From positions 50,286,504 to 50,350,503 of the forward strand of contig NC_134878.1 of assembly GCF_041734735.1 (NCBI RefSeq): a DNA stretch of 64,000 nucleotides. Reading direction: 5' to 3'. Below the pieces are notes generated by a model. It searched no databases. It was not told the DNA's origin and saw only the letters and a list, made by a program, of their open reading frames with translations. Below, in pieces: positions 1 through 13,500 of this stretch; the stretch's first letter is position 1, and every line of letters begins with the position of its first letter. The stretch comes from Babylonia areolata (taxonomy: Eukaryota; Mollusca; Gastropoda; Neogastropoda; Buccinidae). A program made the position numbers and the translations under genes.

Positions 1-120
1 CAACATTCACCTCTTCAGTATAAGAGCCTTCCGCTTGCAATAATTTGATGATGATAACTGGGGTGAAACGCTCTTAACGTCGTCTCTTTCGCCGTTCGTA
101 TGGAGAGAGTTAAAGAGCTG
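1..120. other. Unassigned sequence left of minisatellite
   Basis: No exon, repeat family or RNA gene was recognised. It is presumably CC2D2A intron, since the first exon in view opens with an acceptor and the upstream exons lie outside the window. Confidence 0.4.
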
Positions 121-987
121 AAAAAGTGATTGATTGAGTGACCCTGAACAGTTCACGTGCCTGTACCTGTTATACCTTTTTGTTTCTGAATGATTAAAGA
201 GCTGAAAAAAGTAATCCTAAACAGTTGACATGCCTGTACCTGTTATACCTTTTTGTTTCTGAATGATTAAAGAGCTGAAAAAAGTAATCCTAAACAGTTG
301 ACATGCCTGTACCTGTTATACCTTTTTGTTTCTGAATGATTAAAGAGCTGAAAAAAGTAATCCTAAACAGTTGACATGCCTGTACCTGTTATACCTTTTT
401 GTTTCTGAATGATTAAAGAGCTGAAAAAAGTAATCCTAAACAGTTGACATGCCTGTACCTGTCATACCTTTTTGTTTCTGAATGATTAAAGAGCTGAAAA
501 AAGTAATCCTAAACAGTTGACATGCCTGTACCTGTCATACCTTTTTGTTTCTGAATGATTAAAGAGCTGAAAAAAGTAATCCTAAACAGTTGACATGCCT
601 GTACCTGTTATACCTTTTTGTTTCTGAATGATTAAAGAGCTGAAAAAAGTAATCCTAAACAGTTGACATGCCTGTACCTGTTATACCTTTTTGTTTCTGA
701 ATGATTAAAGAGCTGAAAAAAGTAATCCTAAACAGTTGACATGCCTGTACCTGTTATACCTTTTTGTTTCTGAATGATTATAGAGCTGAAAAAAGTAATC
801 CTAAACAGTTGACATGCCTGTACCTGTTATACCTTTTTGTTTCTGAATGATTAAAGAGCTGTAAAAAGTAATCCTAAACAGTTCACATGCCTGTACCTGT
901 TATACCTATTTGTTTCCGAATGATTAAAGAGCTGAAAAAAGTAATCCTAAAACAGTTGACATGCCTGTACCTGTTATACCTTTTTGT
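121..987. repeat. 73-bp minisatellite, about 12 copies
   Basis: The unit contains CTGAAAAAAGTAATCC, GTTGACATGCCTGTACCTG and TATACCTTTTTGTTTCTGAA and recurs every 73 bp with very few changes between inner copies. The first and last units are more diverged. The array stops about 30 bp before the acceptor of the first visible CC2D2A exon. There are no unique spacers, so it is not CRISPR-like. Confidence 0.95.
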
Positions 988-1016
988 CTCTTTCCTGTGG
1001 TGGTGGTGACGCACAG

Positions 1017-1124
1017 CGTGAAGCGGAGAAAAAGGTGAAGCAGGGGCGACGCGGTTCCAAGGCCTCCAAGAACTCCAAAGGGTCCAAGGGTTCCAAGGCC
1101 AGCGTGCAGGAGGAAGTGGGGGAG
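1017..1124 (+). CDS. CC2D2A: CC2D2A exon 1 of window
   Basis: 108 nt, phase 0 to 0. It encodes a Lys/Ser-rich basic stretch that starts [13 protein letters not shown] and contains SKGSKGSK. The acceptor is GACGCACAG and the donor GTCAGT. Low sequence complexity makes this the least certain exon, but phase and splice sites fit the next one. Confidence 0.75.
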
Positions 1125-4100
1125 GTCAGTAGTCATGTCTGGAATGGACTCTCTGGTCTCTGATTGACTGTTTTATGCTGTATAGTTTCTTTGTGTGTGT
1201 GTGTGTGTGTGTATTTGTTTGTTTTTGTAGTGTATTGTTTGTATTTCTTTTTCACAGCAGATTTCTCTGAGCAAAATTCAGGCTGTTCTCCCTGCAGAGA
1301 GCACGTTTTGCCCCTCACAGAGCACTGCCACCCATACGTCATTTGCGCGCATGTGTGTGTGCTTGCTTGGGTGTGCGTTTTTGGACTGAAGTTGTGATTC
1401 AGTGAGTATGTATTGTTATTGTATCCTCCACACCCCAAAAGGGGCAAAATGATTAAATTTCTTTGAATCTTCTTTTCTTTCTTTTTTTCTTTCTTTTTCT
1501 GCCTACTAGTGTATTTTTACTTTACTAGCTAGATGGACTTTTTTCCCCACAGAATTATGCCAGGGTCAAGCCTTTTTGTTGCCTTGGGTTCTCTTATGTG
1601 GCGCTAAACGAACGCTGGGCACAGGACCTCAGAGTATCATCTTATCTGAATGACTAGCACCCTGACCACCACTCAAGCTGTAGTGGAGGGGGAAGGAAAC
1701 AAACATGGTTGGTATATGGGGCTCAAACCTGTGGGCACTCACTTCCTAGTCAGAGGCATTTCCACAAGGCCGCGGCTTCACTGTATGCACATGATATTTC
1801 TGTACCCACATCCGCTGTGTGTGGAATGAAGAAAAATGGAAGGCATGTTTGTATACATGGCTGCGTTCTTCCAAACTGGGAGTGCATGCGAGTGTAAGTG
1901 TGCATTGCTATGTATTTATGCATACACGCACACAGACATGCGCCTGTTCAGCAGGTATGCATAGAAACACATACATGCACGCATATGCATGCACACACTT
2001 ACACACACACATACACACACTCACATACCCGCACTCCTCTAATATCACTTACAGTGAAAAGATGTTAAACTTAACAACAAACATACCCGCACAAACACAC
2101 ACACACACATATATATATATATATGTATGTATGTATACACAGACATACCATCACATACACACAAAGACACATTTATACTCACACATACAACCTTATTACA
2201 CATGTGCACACGTACATGTACAGCCATTCACTCACTCACACCATGCTTACATGTGTGTGTGCATGCACACACATGCGCACACACACACACACACACCAAT
2301 TCAGAACAAAAAAGAAACTGTTCTAAATGATACTATTATAGACTGATGATAAATACTAGAATGATAATAGTAAGGATAGTAAGGATGTAGACAACGCATA
2401 CAATGAACTTTGAAATTTTGCGTGAATTAGGTGCTTGTATCAATGATAAAAGCATTTGCTTAAAAGCTGGGTTATATTATACAATATGCATAGGCAGATT
2501 GTATCAGTCAGGCAGACTGTGAAGAAAGGCGTCTCCAACGTTCAAAGAGACACCTGTCTAGCATAAAGTTGCCTGAATTGTGATACCACACCCTCATATC
2601 TTTCTGAGCTTGTTAACCTGTACTTGCCAAACAGAACATTGAGATCTCTTGATTCCTCCCAGCTAACTGTTCCCCAATACTTCCTTAACTCCTGTGGAAA
2701 GAGGTCATTTTCCGTCTTTGGCCCAACAACTTGGAATTCTCTGCCTATTGCTCTCAGACAAAAAACTCATATATCTACCTCTAAGTAAATCTTAAAACAT
2801 ATCTCTTTAAAAAAAATACTTGTCATAACTCAAATAGTGCTGTTGTCCCAGGCCCATGGCAATGTGATGTGTGTGATGGGAGAGTAGAGAGAATGGGAGT
2901 GGGGAGGTGGATGATAGTGGTGTGGTTCGTAAGGGAGAATGACCCGATTTTTACCCCTTTTACCTTTTCTATCAAAAATTTTATTTTACAGTTTTTACAA
3001 AATTTGTGGCATGCAGATTACAATTGTGTTCCTTTTTGCATGTGTGTATTTTAAGTGAAGGTTGCTGTTGTCTCAGCCGTTTAATCATGTGTGTGTCTGT
3101 GCGTGGGTGTTAGTGTGAGCGTTGGAGTGTAACAGTTGTAGTATTGGTAGTATGTTACTTTGTCAGTTTTATGCATTGTGTTTTTTTTATAATATTAATG
3201 CTTCTGTTTTTATGTTTCTACTACTTTTTATGTGCTTTCTTGTTTCACTTTAGGTACTCGATTGTAAAGCGCTTAGAGCTTGCTTATGCTTGTATTATAG
3301 CTCTATATAAAAATAAAATATTATTATTATTATTATTATTCCGAGACAAAGAGACTGAGGAGAAAGGCCCAAGGACAGACAGACCAGCATCAGACTTCAC
3401 CTGTGTGCAGTGTTGGAGGGACTGCCTCTCCCATATCGGCCTGTCCAGCCACACCTGACACTGTATCAGTCACCACCCAGAGTGCAACTCCACAGTTTCT
3501 AGAGACTGAAAGATGCCTGTTATAATCCAGGATAAATGTGTTTGCATACACTGCAGAGATGGATTGAATCAACAGACGAAAGCAAACGCTGTGTAGCTAG
3601 ATTATATCAGAAAACAAAAGAATAGTTCTTCTTCTTCTGCGTTCACTCGTATGCACATGAGTGGGCTTTTACGTGTATGACCGTTTTTACCCAGCCATGT
3701 AGGCAGCCATACTCCGTTTTCGGGGGTGTGCATGCTGGGTATGTTCTTGTTTCCATAACCCACCGAACGCTGACATGGATTACAGGATCTTTAACGTGCG
3801 TATTTGATCTTCTGCTTGCATATATACATGAAGGGGGTTCAGGCACTAGCAGGTCTGCACATATGTTGGCCTGGGAGATCGGAAAAATCTCCACCCTTTA
3901 CTCACCAGGCGCCGTCACCGTGATTCGAACCCGGGACCCTCAGATTGACAGTCCAACGCTTTAACCACTCGGCTATTGCGCCCGTCAAAAGAATAGTTCT
4001 ATTTAGCTACATTACAACACAAATAAAAGCATATGCTACATAGACTAGTCAGCTTATCTCACAGTAAAAGCATTTGCTATGTAGTTAACTTATATCAGGG

Positions 4101-4553
4101 ATAAAAGCATATGCCATGAACCTTTATTGATTTCTGTGATTTCGCCACTGATCTACAGGCTGAGCTGGAACGATGTCAAGAAATTCTGAATGAAGTTGAC
4201 CTGCCCAAACCAGACTTGCCCGAAGAGTTTGACGAGAATGCCGCCAGAGATCAGATCAAAGCCAAGTTTTTAAACATCCGCCGTCGACCTGGTAAGTCTG
4301 AATGTCCACTTGTTGACCTTTTAAGTGTAGACAGTGATTATATATAACTATAATTTGTTTCTCTGTTATTGCATTCCTTTGAGGGTGTTTTGGTTTTTAG
4401 GAGATTGTCAGAGGTAAGGGAGGATAGAAGTCTGCAGGAATTTAAAATTTCTGATGAAAAGATTGATTTAGGTTGGCAGTGTGTGTGAGTGTGTGTGTGT
4501 GTGTGCTTGCGAACATGCGTATACGTGTACGTGCATGCATGTGTGTGTGTGTG

Positions 4554-4587
<34 letters not shown>

Positions 4588-7500
4588 TTCTTGCATGCGT
4601 GCATGTGTCCATGTCTGTGTTTGTGTGTTTATGTGTGTGTATACATAAAAGCACTTTCTTAAGATTAGGGGAATATTTCATTGAGCAAATGTGAAATAGT
4701 ACATGTTGAGTCATGTCACTGGAGAGATGGTTCTGTTGTGTTCCAGGAGAACCAAAGCTCTATCCAGAGCTGACCAACACAATGACAGTCACCCCCACCT
4801 CAGACTGCCCAAGGTCAGCAGTTCTTTCAGTTTTGACTCACTTGTGTAAACAAAGTGAGACTATGTTTTAACCCGGTGTTCGGTTGTGTGTGTGTGTGTG
4901 TGTGTGTGTCCGTGTGTCTGCGTGTCCGTGGTAAACTTTAACATTGACATTTTCTCTGCAAATACTTTGTCAGTTGACACCAAATTTGGCATAAAAATAG
5001 GAAAAATTCAATCCTTTCCAGTCATCTTGTTTAAAACAATATTGCACCTCTGGGATGGGCACAAAGAAATGAAAAAAAGCCAAATGATATGCAAACTGCA
5101 TTTCTGTTATATTTATATTTTTTGTATTCTCTAAACTTGGCACTTTGACCTCTATTCTGACACAACAACAAGATGAGTCATTATTATCATTTTTTGTTCA
5201 AACAGGAACTTCTTTTGCTAAGCATGGAATTTTTTTTATATTTTGCAAACGTTTTTGGTGCAGATAGTAAAAAAGGGAAATTACTCTGTAATTAATGCTA
5301 GGGGACTTAATTTATCACAAGTGAGTCTTGAAGGCCTTGCCTCTCTTGTCATGTTTGTGCTGTACCTGAGTGAAAATGATGGATCAGTTTAGAACAAGAA
5401 AGAAGAGAGAAAAGTAATCAAATAATTCAATTCAAATCCCATATTGCTCATAACTTAGTTGACCAGCATGGGCCATATTTGGGCTTAAAGCACAGTGTTT
5501 TCAAGTGGGTGACCCAAATAATCATCACTGTGTTTTCAAGTAGATGCAGATACCTCAAGTAACATTCTTTGTGCATTTTCAAGCAGATGCCTCAAATAAT
5601 AGTCTTTGTGTTTTCAATCATATGCCTCAAATGATAATCTGTGTGTGTTCTCTAGCATTTGCGTCAAATAATCATCTTTTTTTTGTTTTCAAGCATATGC
5701 CTCAGTTGATGATATTTCTGTGTTTTCAGGCATACACATCAAATAATAATCTCTGTGTTTTTTAAGCATGTACATCAAATAGTAATCTCTGGCATATTCC
5801 ACATACTGTTTAATCTGAGGCTCTCAGCATCAACACTATGTTATATGTCTTTTCATGAAGGTGAAGAAAATGTGTGAAGAACAACGTGTCATTGACCTGT
5901 CTGTCTCATTCCCAGAGGGGAGCAGAGTCGTCGAGACGAAGTGTCCAGGACCAAGGTGTTTGTGAAGATTCTCTTCAACAACAAAGAGGTTTCACGAACT
6001 GGAACAAGGTGTGTTTTTACTTTTTTTTTCAATAACTTTGATGGTTTAGTTTATTATTATCATTTCATGTTCTGAAGTCATTTTGATTATTATTGATACT
6101 TATCTAATGCCTTTCTTCAGTCAAAGACCAAATTCTAAGTGCTTTACAAACATGGGAGTCATTTGCACAACAGTCTGCCTACCTGGGTAGAGCTGACTGA
6201 CAGCTGCCTTTAGGTGCTTATCATTCGTTTTCCTGTGTTATTCAGTCAGGCTTTGGTCACACACAGGCACACACATGTATATTAGAGTGAATTTTTTCTT
6301 CGGAATTTTGCCAGGGACACAACTTTTGTTGGCATGTGACGGGTGCAATAGCCGAGTGGTTAAAGCGTTGGACTTTCAATCTGAGGGTCCCGGGTTCAAA
6401 TCTTGGTGATGGCGCCTGGTGGGTAAAGGGTGGAGATTTTTCCGATCTCCCAAGTCAACATATGTGCAGACCTGCCAGTGCCTGAACCCCCTTCGTGTGT
6501 ATACACAAGCAGAAGATAAAATACACACGTTAAAGATCCCGTAATCCATGTCAGCGTTTGGTGGGTTATGGAAACAAGAACATACCCAGCATGCACACCC
6601 CCGAAAACAGAGTATGGCTGCCTACATGGTGGGGTAAAAACGGTCATACACGTAAAAGCCCACTTGTGTACAAACAAGTGAACGTGGGAGTGGCAGCCCA
6701 CGAACGCAGAAGAAGAAGAAGAAGTTGGCATGTTTGGTTGTTGGTTTTTTTTGTGCGCAAAGTGCATGATGCAAACAGGAGGACCTTAGTTTATCTCGTC
6801 ATTCCAAAGACTTGCATCATGGTGTTCTTGTTCTTGTTGTAATATATCAGTTTATCTAACCCTATCAGTACAGATTTATGACTGTTTTGAAAAGTATGCA
6901 GTTGTTGTTGTTGCTGGTTTTTTGTTGTTGTTTTTTTTATCTCAAAAGCACCTTCAGACTAATTTGAACAAGGAGTGCATTTTTTATTCCTCTGCTGGGT
7001 ATTTTCTGTAACATGTGAAGATAGCAGAGATACATTACAGGCTGATGGTGTGTATTTGCTGTTGTATTATCTAATGGCAGACAGAGTATTAAAAGTAGGA
7101 ACATATTATAGGCTGACAGTATGTAGTTGTTGTATAATCTAGTGGTTGATTGACAGTCCAAGCAGGGATACATTACAGACTGACTGTATGTAGTAGTTGT
7201 AGTATTATCTAGTGGCTGATTGATAATTCAAGTTGGGATACATTACATATTGACCGTACTTAGTAGTTGTAGTATTATCTAGTGGCTGATTGATTTTTCA
7301 AGCAGGGATACATTACAGACTGACCGTATGTAGTAGTCGTTGTATAATCTAGTGGCTGATTGGTTATTCAAGCAAGGGGTGTATTATTTCATGCTGTATT
7401 ATTTCAGACCAGTTTCTCAAGATTTCCGAGTGTCGTTTGGACAGATATACAACTTGAAAATCGTTCAGTGGCCTGAAAGCATCAAGTTTCAGGTAAGACA

Positions 7501-10500
7501 CAGGAATGTTTTTCAGTTGCAGCTCTTGTATCGCTGACTGTAGTATTGTTAGCGGTTGTTGCTAATGGTTAGATTTGTGATACATGTGTATGTTATTTGT
7601 ATTTGTGTATTTGTATTTGTATTTCTTTTTATCACAACAGATTTCTCTGTGTGAAATTCGGGCTGCTCTCCCCAGGGAGAGCGCGTCGCTACACTACAGC
7701 GCCACCCATTTTTTTTGTATTTTTTCATGCGTGCAGTTTTATTTGTTTTTCCTATCGAAGTGGATTTTTCTACAGAATTTTGGAAGGAACAACCCTTTTG
7801 TTGCCATGGGTTCTTTTACGTGCGCTAAGTGCATGCTGCACACAGGACCTCGGTTTATCGTCTCATCCGAGTGACTAGCGCCCAGACCACCACTCAAGGT
7901 CTAGTGGAGGGGGAGAAAATATCGGCGGCTGAGCAGTGATTCGAACCAGCGCGCTCAGATTCTCTCGCTTCCTAGGCGGACGCGTTACCTCTAGGCCATC
8001 ACTCCACACTTTGTGGTTGTTACTAATATGTGAATCTGTGACATGTACATGTGTTATTATCAGTGGTTGTAGCTGGTATGTGAATCTGTGATATGTATGT
8101 GTGTTATTAGTAGTGGTTGTCACTGATGTGTGATTGTGTAATATGTATCGTTGTCAGCAGTTGTCACTGATAAGTGATTCTGTTATTGTTCATGGTTGTC
8201 ACTGATATATGGTTATATGATATGTATGTGTTATTGTTATTGGTTGTCACTGACAAATGATTCTGTGGTATGTATGTGTTATTGTCAGTTATTGTTATTG
8301 ATGTGTGATACTGTGGTATGCATGTGTCAGTGTCAGTGGTTGTCACTAATATATGATACTGTAATTTGTATATGTTATTGTCAGTGCTTGTCGCTAATAT
8401 GTGAATCTGTGCTATATAAATATGTTATTATTACTGGTTGTTAGTGATACATGATTCTGTATTATGTATGTATGTATGTTGTTAGTGGTTATCATTGATA
8501 TGTGATTCTGTGATATGTATGTGTTATGTACATGTTGCTGGGTGTCACTCCTATTGATGTGCTTTTGGGGTAAAACTTTCATAAATGTGCTTTTCGGGTG
8601 AAACTTTTATAGATAACACCACAGCAAACAGTTTCATTTTCTGTATGTGAACAGCTATTCTTGATTTAAAAACATATGTTTTGGGTTGTTTTTTTTACAT
8701 AATCATTGAAAGACATTCAGTGAGCAGAACAGGCACAAGAAACAGAGCTGCTGAATCTAGCAACTGTTTATAAAACCTACAGAAAATAAAATTTGCTTAA
8801 TGATGATAATGATAAAAACAATAATGGCAACAACAAGAATGGTAATAATGATAAGAAGAAGAATGATGATGATGATGACGATGACGATGATGATGATAAT
8901 ACTACTAATGATAATAACACTAATGATGCAGACTGTTGCTTTCACCACCCACAGCTTATAGCACTTAAGGCATAGTTCTACCACCCGAAAACGCCTAAAA
9001 TTACCAATTTTTGTTATCTTGGTTTACCCACTAAATTTCAACCAATCTGTTTCAAATTTGGTCTGTATTTAGTTTAATTTTTACTGTTTGCATATCTGAA
9101 ATCAGCTGAAGATTTTGTCATATCTTCACATTGTAAATAGGGTTTGAATTTTGTGAAAAGTAGTGTGTACGGAAAAACGGTTCCATCAGGGTTTCCCTGG
9201 TAACATAAGAACTAATCATGCTATTTGTATGAAATTTCACAGAAACACTGTTAGATGAACAGGGAACAATGTGTTGGCAGGAAAAAAGTCATAGGAAAAA
9301 AGTCAATGTTGTTTTGGTCTTCTAAATTATGTGAAAAACTGGAAAAATACAAATTCATTTATAAGGCCTAAATTACCACACACAAAAAATGTAGCAAAAT
9401 GTGTAATAAACACATACTGAAAATTTGAGTTCAATCTGATGAATAGTTTTTTTTAGATATTTGGGAAATGGTGAACATAAATGGCGAAAATTGCGTTTTG
9501 AGAAAATGGGCTTTAAAGTTTTTATTTTGACTGCATCCTAATTATGTATTAAAGTACTTCAAATGACTTTTTTCCATCATGTGGTGCATGCTTGAATAGT
9601 TTCTGACTCACTGTACTACTCATGGGCCCCTGCCTGGTAATACTCCTCAGTTTTTTCACCCTCCTGGTCTGCAGCAGTCAGCGCTTTATGTCGTCAAGCA
9701 AACTTCATCACAGCATTTGCCTGTATTTGTCCTGATGCAACTCTTTTTCTGTCCAGCTGAGCCTGTTTCATTTTATCTAAATTGCCTGGATTCTTTCTGA
9801 TAGCTGCACCATAGTGCCCTTGAATTATCAGGATGGCTTTTTTGGTAAGTTTGTTCTGGCCTCCAATACCTTTTACTGTCTTTCCTCTATGGCTGAATGT
9901 TTTTTCAGATCACTGACTTTGTTTGAAAGATGTCTACCCATCCTTTTTTTGGACATGGCCACAGCAATCTAATTTTCAAATTGTCACATTTTTATAAATG
10001 GCTTCATTCTTCAATGTAGTGTAGGTCTTACTGTCTCCGTCTCCTAAAAAGTTGATGTATCGAAGGCCATATTTCTATGTCTTGTTGTTCAAAGAAGTGG
10101 GGATATTCATGTTCCCTAAAAAATCTTTTTCCCTGAGCCTGGTGTCTTCCTATTGCAAACTTTGTTTATCATCTTAGAAGTTGTGAAACTGACCTTGTTT
10201 TTGCATCCACACTCAAATGTAAACAAAGAAGCAAGATCGGTTCTTTCTTCTTTCACAGAAGATAGGTGACTTGAACCCAGTGGTTTCTTGCAATCAGGGC
10301 ACAAAAGTCCATTCACAAATTGAACTAACAGTTCACAATCAACAAATCTATACCCTGAGAGTTCATCATCCTTGTCAAACTCTACATCCAGAATGTGAGA
10401 AAGTTTTTCACCCAAAGCACTGGGTTCAGAACTTTTAGCAGACGACAGACCAGCTGCTTTGTCATCACCACTATCGCCTGAACTATCATCTTTTGCACCA

Positions 10501-13500
10501 CTCTGCTCTAATTTTCTCCTTTTCTGTGGAGGCACACGCTTTTTGGACTTGTAAGAAGCCTTCCTCTTACCCATTTCTGACCAAAAACAAGTTTATACAC
10601 TCACTGTGTGTTGAAAACAGGCAATGCATGCAACTTCGGCAATCAGCTTCCATTTGTTTCACAAACAGTGTCAAGCCAAAGGCCATTACTGACGCGGCCT
10701 CTGATTGGTTGAGAACTAGGTTGCTGCTGTGTGGCCCTTCTACCAACAGCCAATGAAATACTTTGTTTTGGACTGTTTTAGCTCAGTTTTTAGGGGGTTT
10801 GAGAGGATTCTGGTGTTTATTTTCGTGTTTAAATTTTGTTTTTATGTTCAGTAGAAGCTGAGATATGATTTTTTGAAGTTTATGCATAATTAATTAGCTA
10901 CATTTCTGTTTTAATTTTAACATACATACCTCAGAAAATAATTATTTAAAAATACTTATGAAACTTGACTGCAAAAGGCATTGATACTACGAAATCAGTA
11001 AGGGTTTTCGGAATCTAAATCACGGAAAACCCCATCTCATGCAAAAAAAAGATTTTTTGCGTTTTTCCATGGTAGAACCTTCCCTTAAAATAAAAGTTAA
11101 CCATACAAGAATATGCATACATTTAAGAATGACTTACCACCCCCACCCCCAACCCCCCACTCCCCACCCCACCCCCCAAAAAAAACACACAAAAAGGGCA
11201 TGGCTATGTTCAGCAAAGTCTTTCAGAGTCAAGCTGTCTTGATGGTGATGAATATTATGAATATTAATTAACATAATTATGTTCTGTAATGTCTTTCATA
11301 GTCAAACTGTCACAATGGTGATGCATATTATGATTAATAACTAACATGATTATGTTCAACAGTCACTCATGTCGAGTTACGATGGTGATGAATATTGTGA
11401 ATAATATAAGCATGAATATGTTCAACAAAATCTTCCATATCAAGCTGTCATGATGGTGATAAAAAATATTTTGAATAATGATAAACATGGCTATGTTCAA
11501 CAAAGTCCTTCAGATGTTGATAAATATTCTGGATAGCGATTAACATAATTTTGTTAAGCAAAGTCTTTCAGATGGTGATGCGTATTTTGAATAACAATTA
11601 ACATGATTATGCTCAATAAAGTCTTTCGGATAGTGATAGATATTTTGAGTAATGATCAACACGATTATGTTCAACAAAGTCTTTCAGATGGTGATAGCTA
11701 TTTTAAATAAGGGTTAACATGGTGATTATGTTCAAGAAAGTCTTTCATCGTCCAGCTGTTATGATGGTGATGAATGTCGTGAACAATGATAATTATGACT
11801 CATGCAGATCTTCGAGACCCAGGGCCTGAGTGCCCGACTTCTGGCCGAGCTGTATGCAGCAATCCCAGAAGCCTCTGTGACCTCGCAGAGTGTGCAGCTG
11901 GAAGAGATGGAGTTCAGCTCTGACGACACCATCCAGGTGTCGCATGAAGGTGTCGGAAGTGGTAGGTGACAGTGTGTGGTGTGTGTGTGTGTGTGTCTGT
12001 GTTTGTTTGTGTCTGTGTGAGTGAGTGTACATGTGTCTGTGTTTGTGTGTGTGTGTCTGTGTGAGTGAGTGTGCATGTGTGTGTGTGTGTGTGTGTGTTC
12101 AGCTGGGCTTTAAGCAATAATGATCAATGACTACATAGTGATAGACTCCGTGCACTTCCTTGTACCTTTCGTAAAGTGGAAGGAATACTGCAGATTATAT
12201 CTTGATATGTCGCATTTTGTTTCTCCATAGAAACAAAGAAATTCTCTAGTTTTGAAAGCGAACATGTAAGTCATATTGTCATACTTCGGCAATATAACTT
12301 TTCAATGAAATAAAAGCAGAATAAACTAAGTGGTTTTCAGTTGCTGAAATTAACCAAACAATGATATGATCTACTAACCTTTTCACAGACATCAGAAGAG
12401 AGAATTGGAAAAAAACCCAAATAGAAATACATAGTATGAAAGAAAGCACGTACATGAAGATGCTGGAAAGTACAGTCTCTTACACAGTCACAGGAATGGT
12501 CAGTGTATGTCTGATGAACATGCAGGCTTCAGCCTCGTTTTACAACTCACAAAGAGAAGGTGAAAGATTTAAGGTCCCACAGATTTTGACAGCCATCAGC
12601 GGACGGGCGCAATAGCCGAGTGGTTAGAGCGTTGGACTGTCAATCTGAGGGTCCCGGGTTCGAATCACGGTGACGGCGTCTGGTGGGTAAAGGGTGGAGA
12701 TTTTTACTATCTCCCATGTCAACATATGTGCAGACCTGCTAGTGTCTGAACCCCCTTCGTGTGTATATGCAAGCAGAAGATCAAATACGCACGTTAAAGA
12801 TCCTGTAATCCATGTCAGCGTTCGGTGGGTTATGGAAACAAGAACATACCCAGCATGCACACCCCCGAAAATGGAGTATGGCTGCCTACATGGCAGGGTA
12901 AAAACGGTCATACACATAAAAGCCCACTCGTGTGCATACGAGTGAACGTGGGAGTTGCAGCCCACGAACGAAGAAGAAGAAGAAGAAGACAGCCATCAGG
13001 ACAGGGAATTCACATCCACTGTGTCTCAGGGCTCAGCATAGCAAGGTGGGGGCCCAGTCCTCTCCTTCCCCCTGCTTGTAGTGAGGAAAGATTAGAGTGA
13101 AGTGCCATTTTTCAACACCATGCCAGAATGTGACCTCCAACCCTAACCAGTAGTGACCACTGGATCAGAAGTCCAGTACCTAACTGACTCTTACCATGAC
13201 GCCCCTCCCCCTTTTCTTTTTTGGTGCAATAGTGTGTTTATAATAAAACACACTGTGTGGTTTTCAACAGGCAGAAATTAAACCACCAGGGAGGAATACA
13301 GATGCAGATGTATGTGTTAGTTTTGTGTTTTACAGCTGGACCAAAGAGCAGCACAACATAAATGTATGTATAGATTTCATGTGTGTTGTGCTGTGCAGGT
13401 GAACCAAAGAGTAACACACCACACATGTACCATAAAGTTCAGTCTATTGAGCACACTGGTATATAAGCCGCACCCACTAAATTAAAAAAAAAAGAAAAAA

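Noticed and set aside
121-987. Regular repeats resembling a CRISPR array
   Set aside because: Continuous 73-bp tandem copies without unique spacers, in an animal intron.
2045-2346. His/Thr/Cys-rich frames in CA/TG tracts (also near 4400, 12000, 22000, 28900, 31700, 50700)
   Set aside because: Pure composition effects of dinucleotide repeats on both strands.
3630-3986. tRNA gene-like A and B boxes (also at 6338, 7597, 12600, 18811, 20306, 22574, 23548, 44512)
   Set aside because: Each is the head of a dispersed SINE with a body, tail and often target duplications; none stands alone as a folded tRNA gene.
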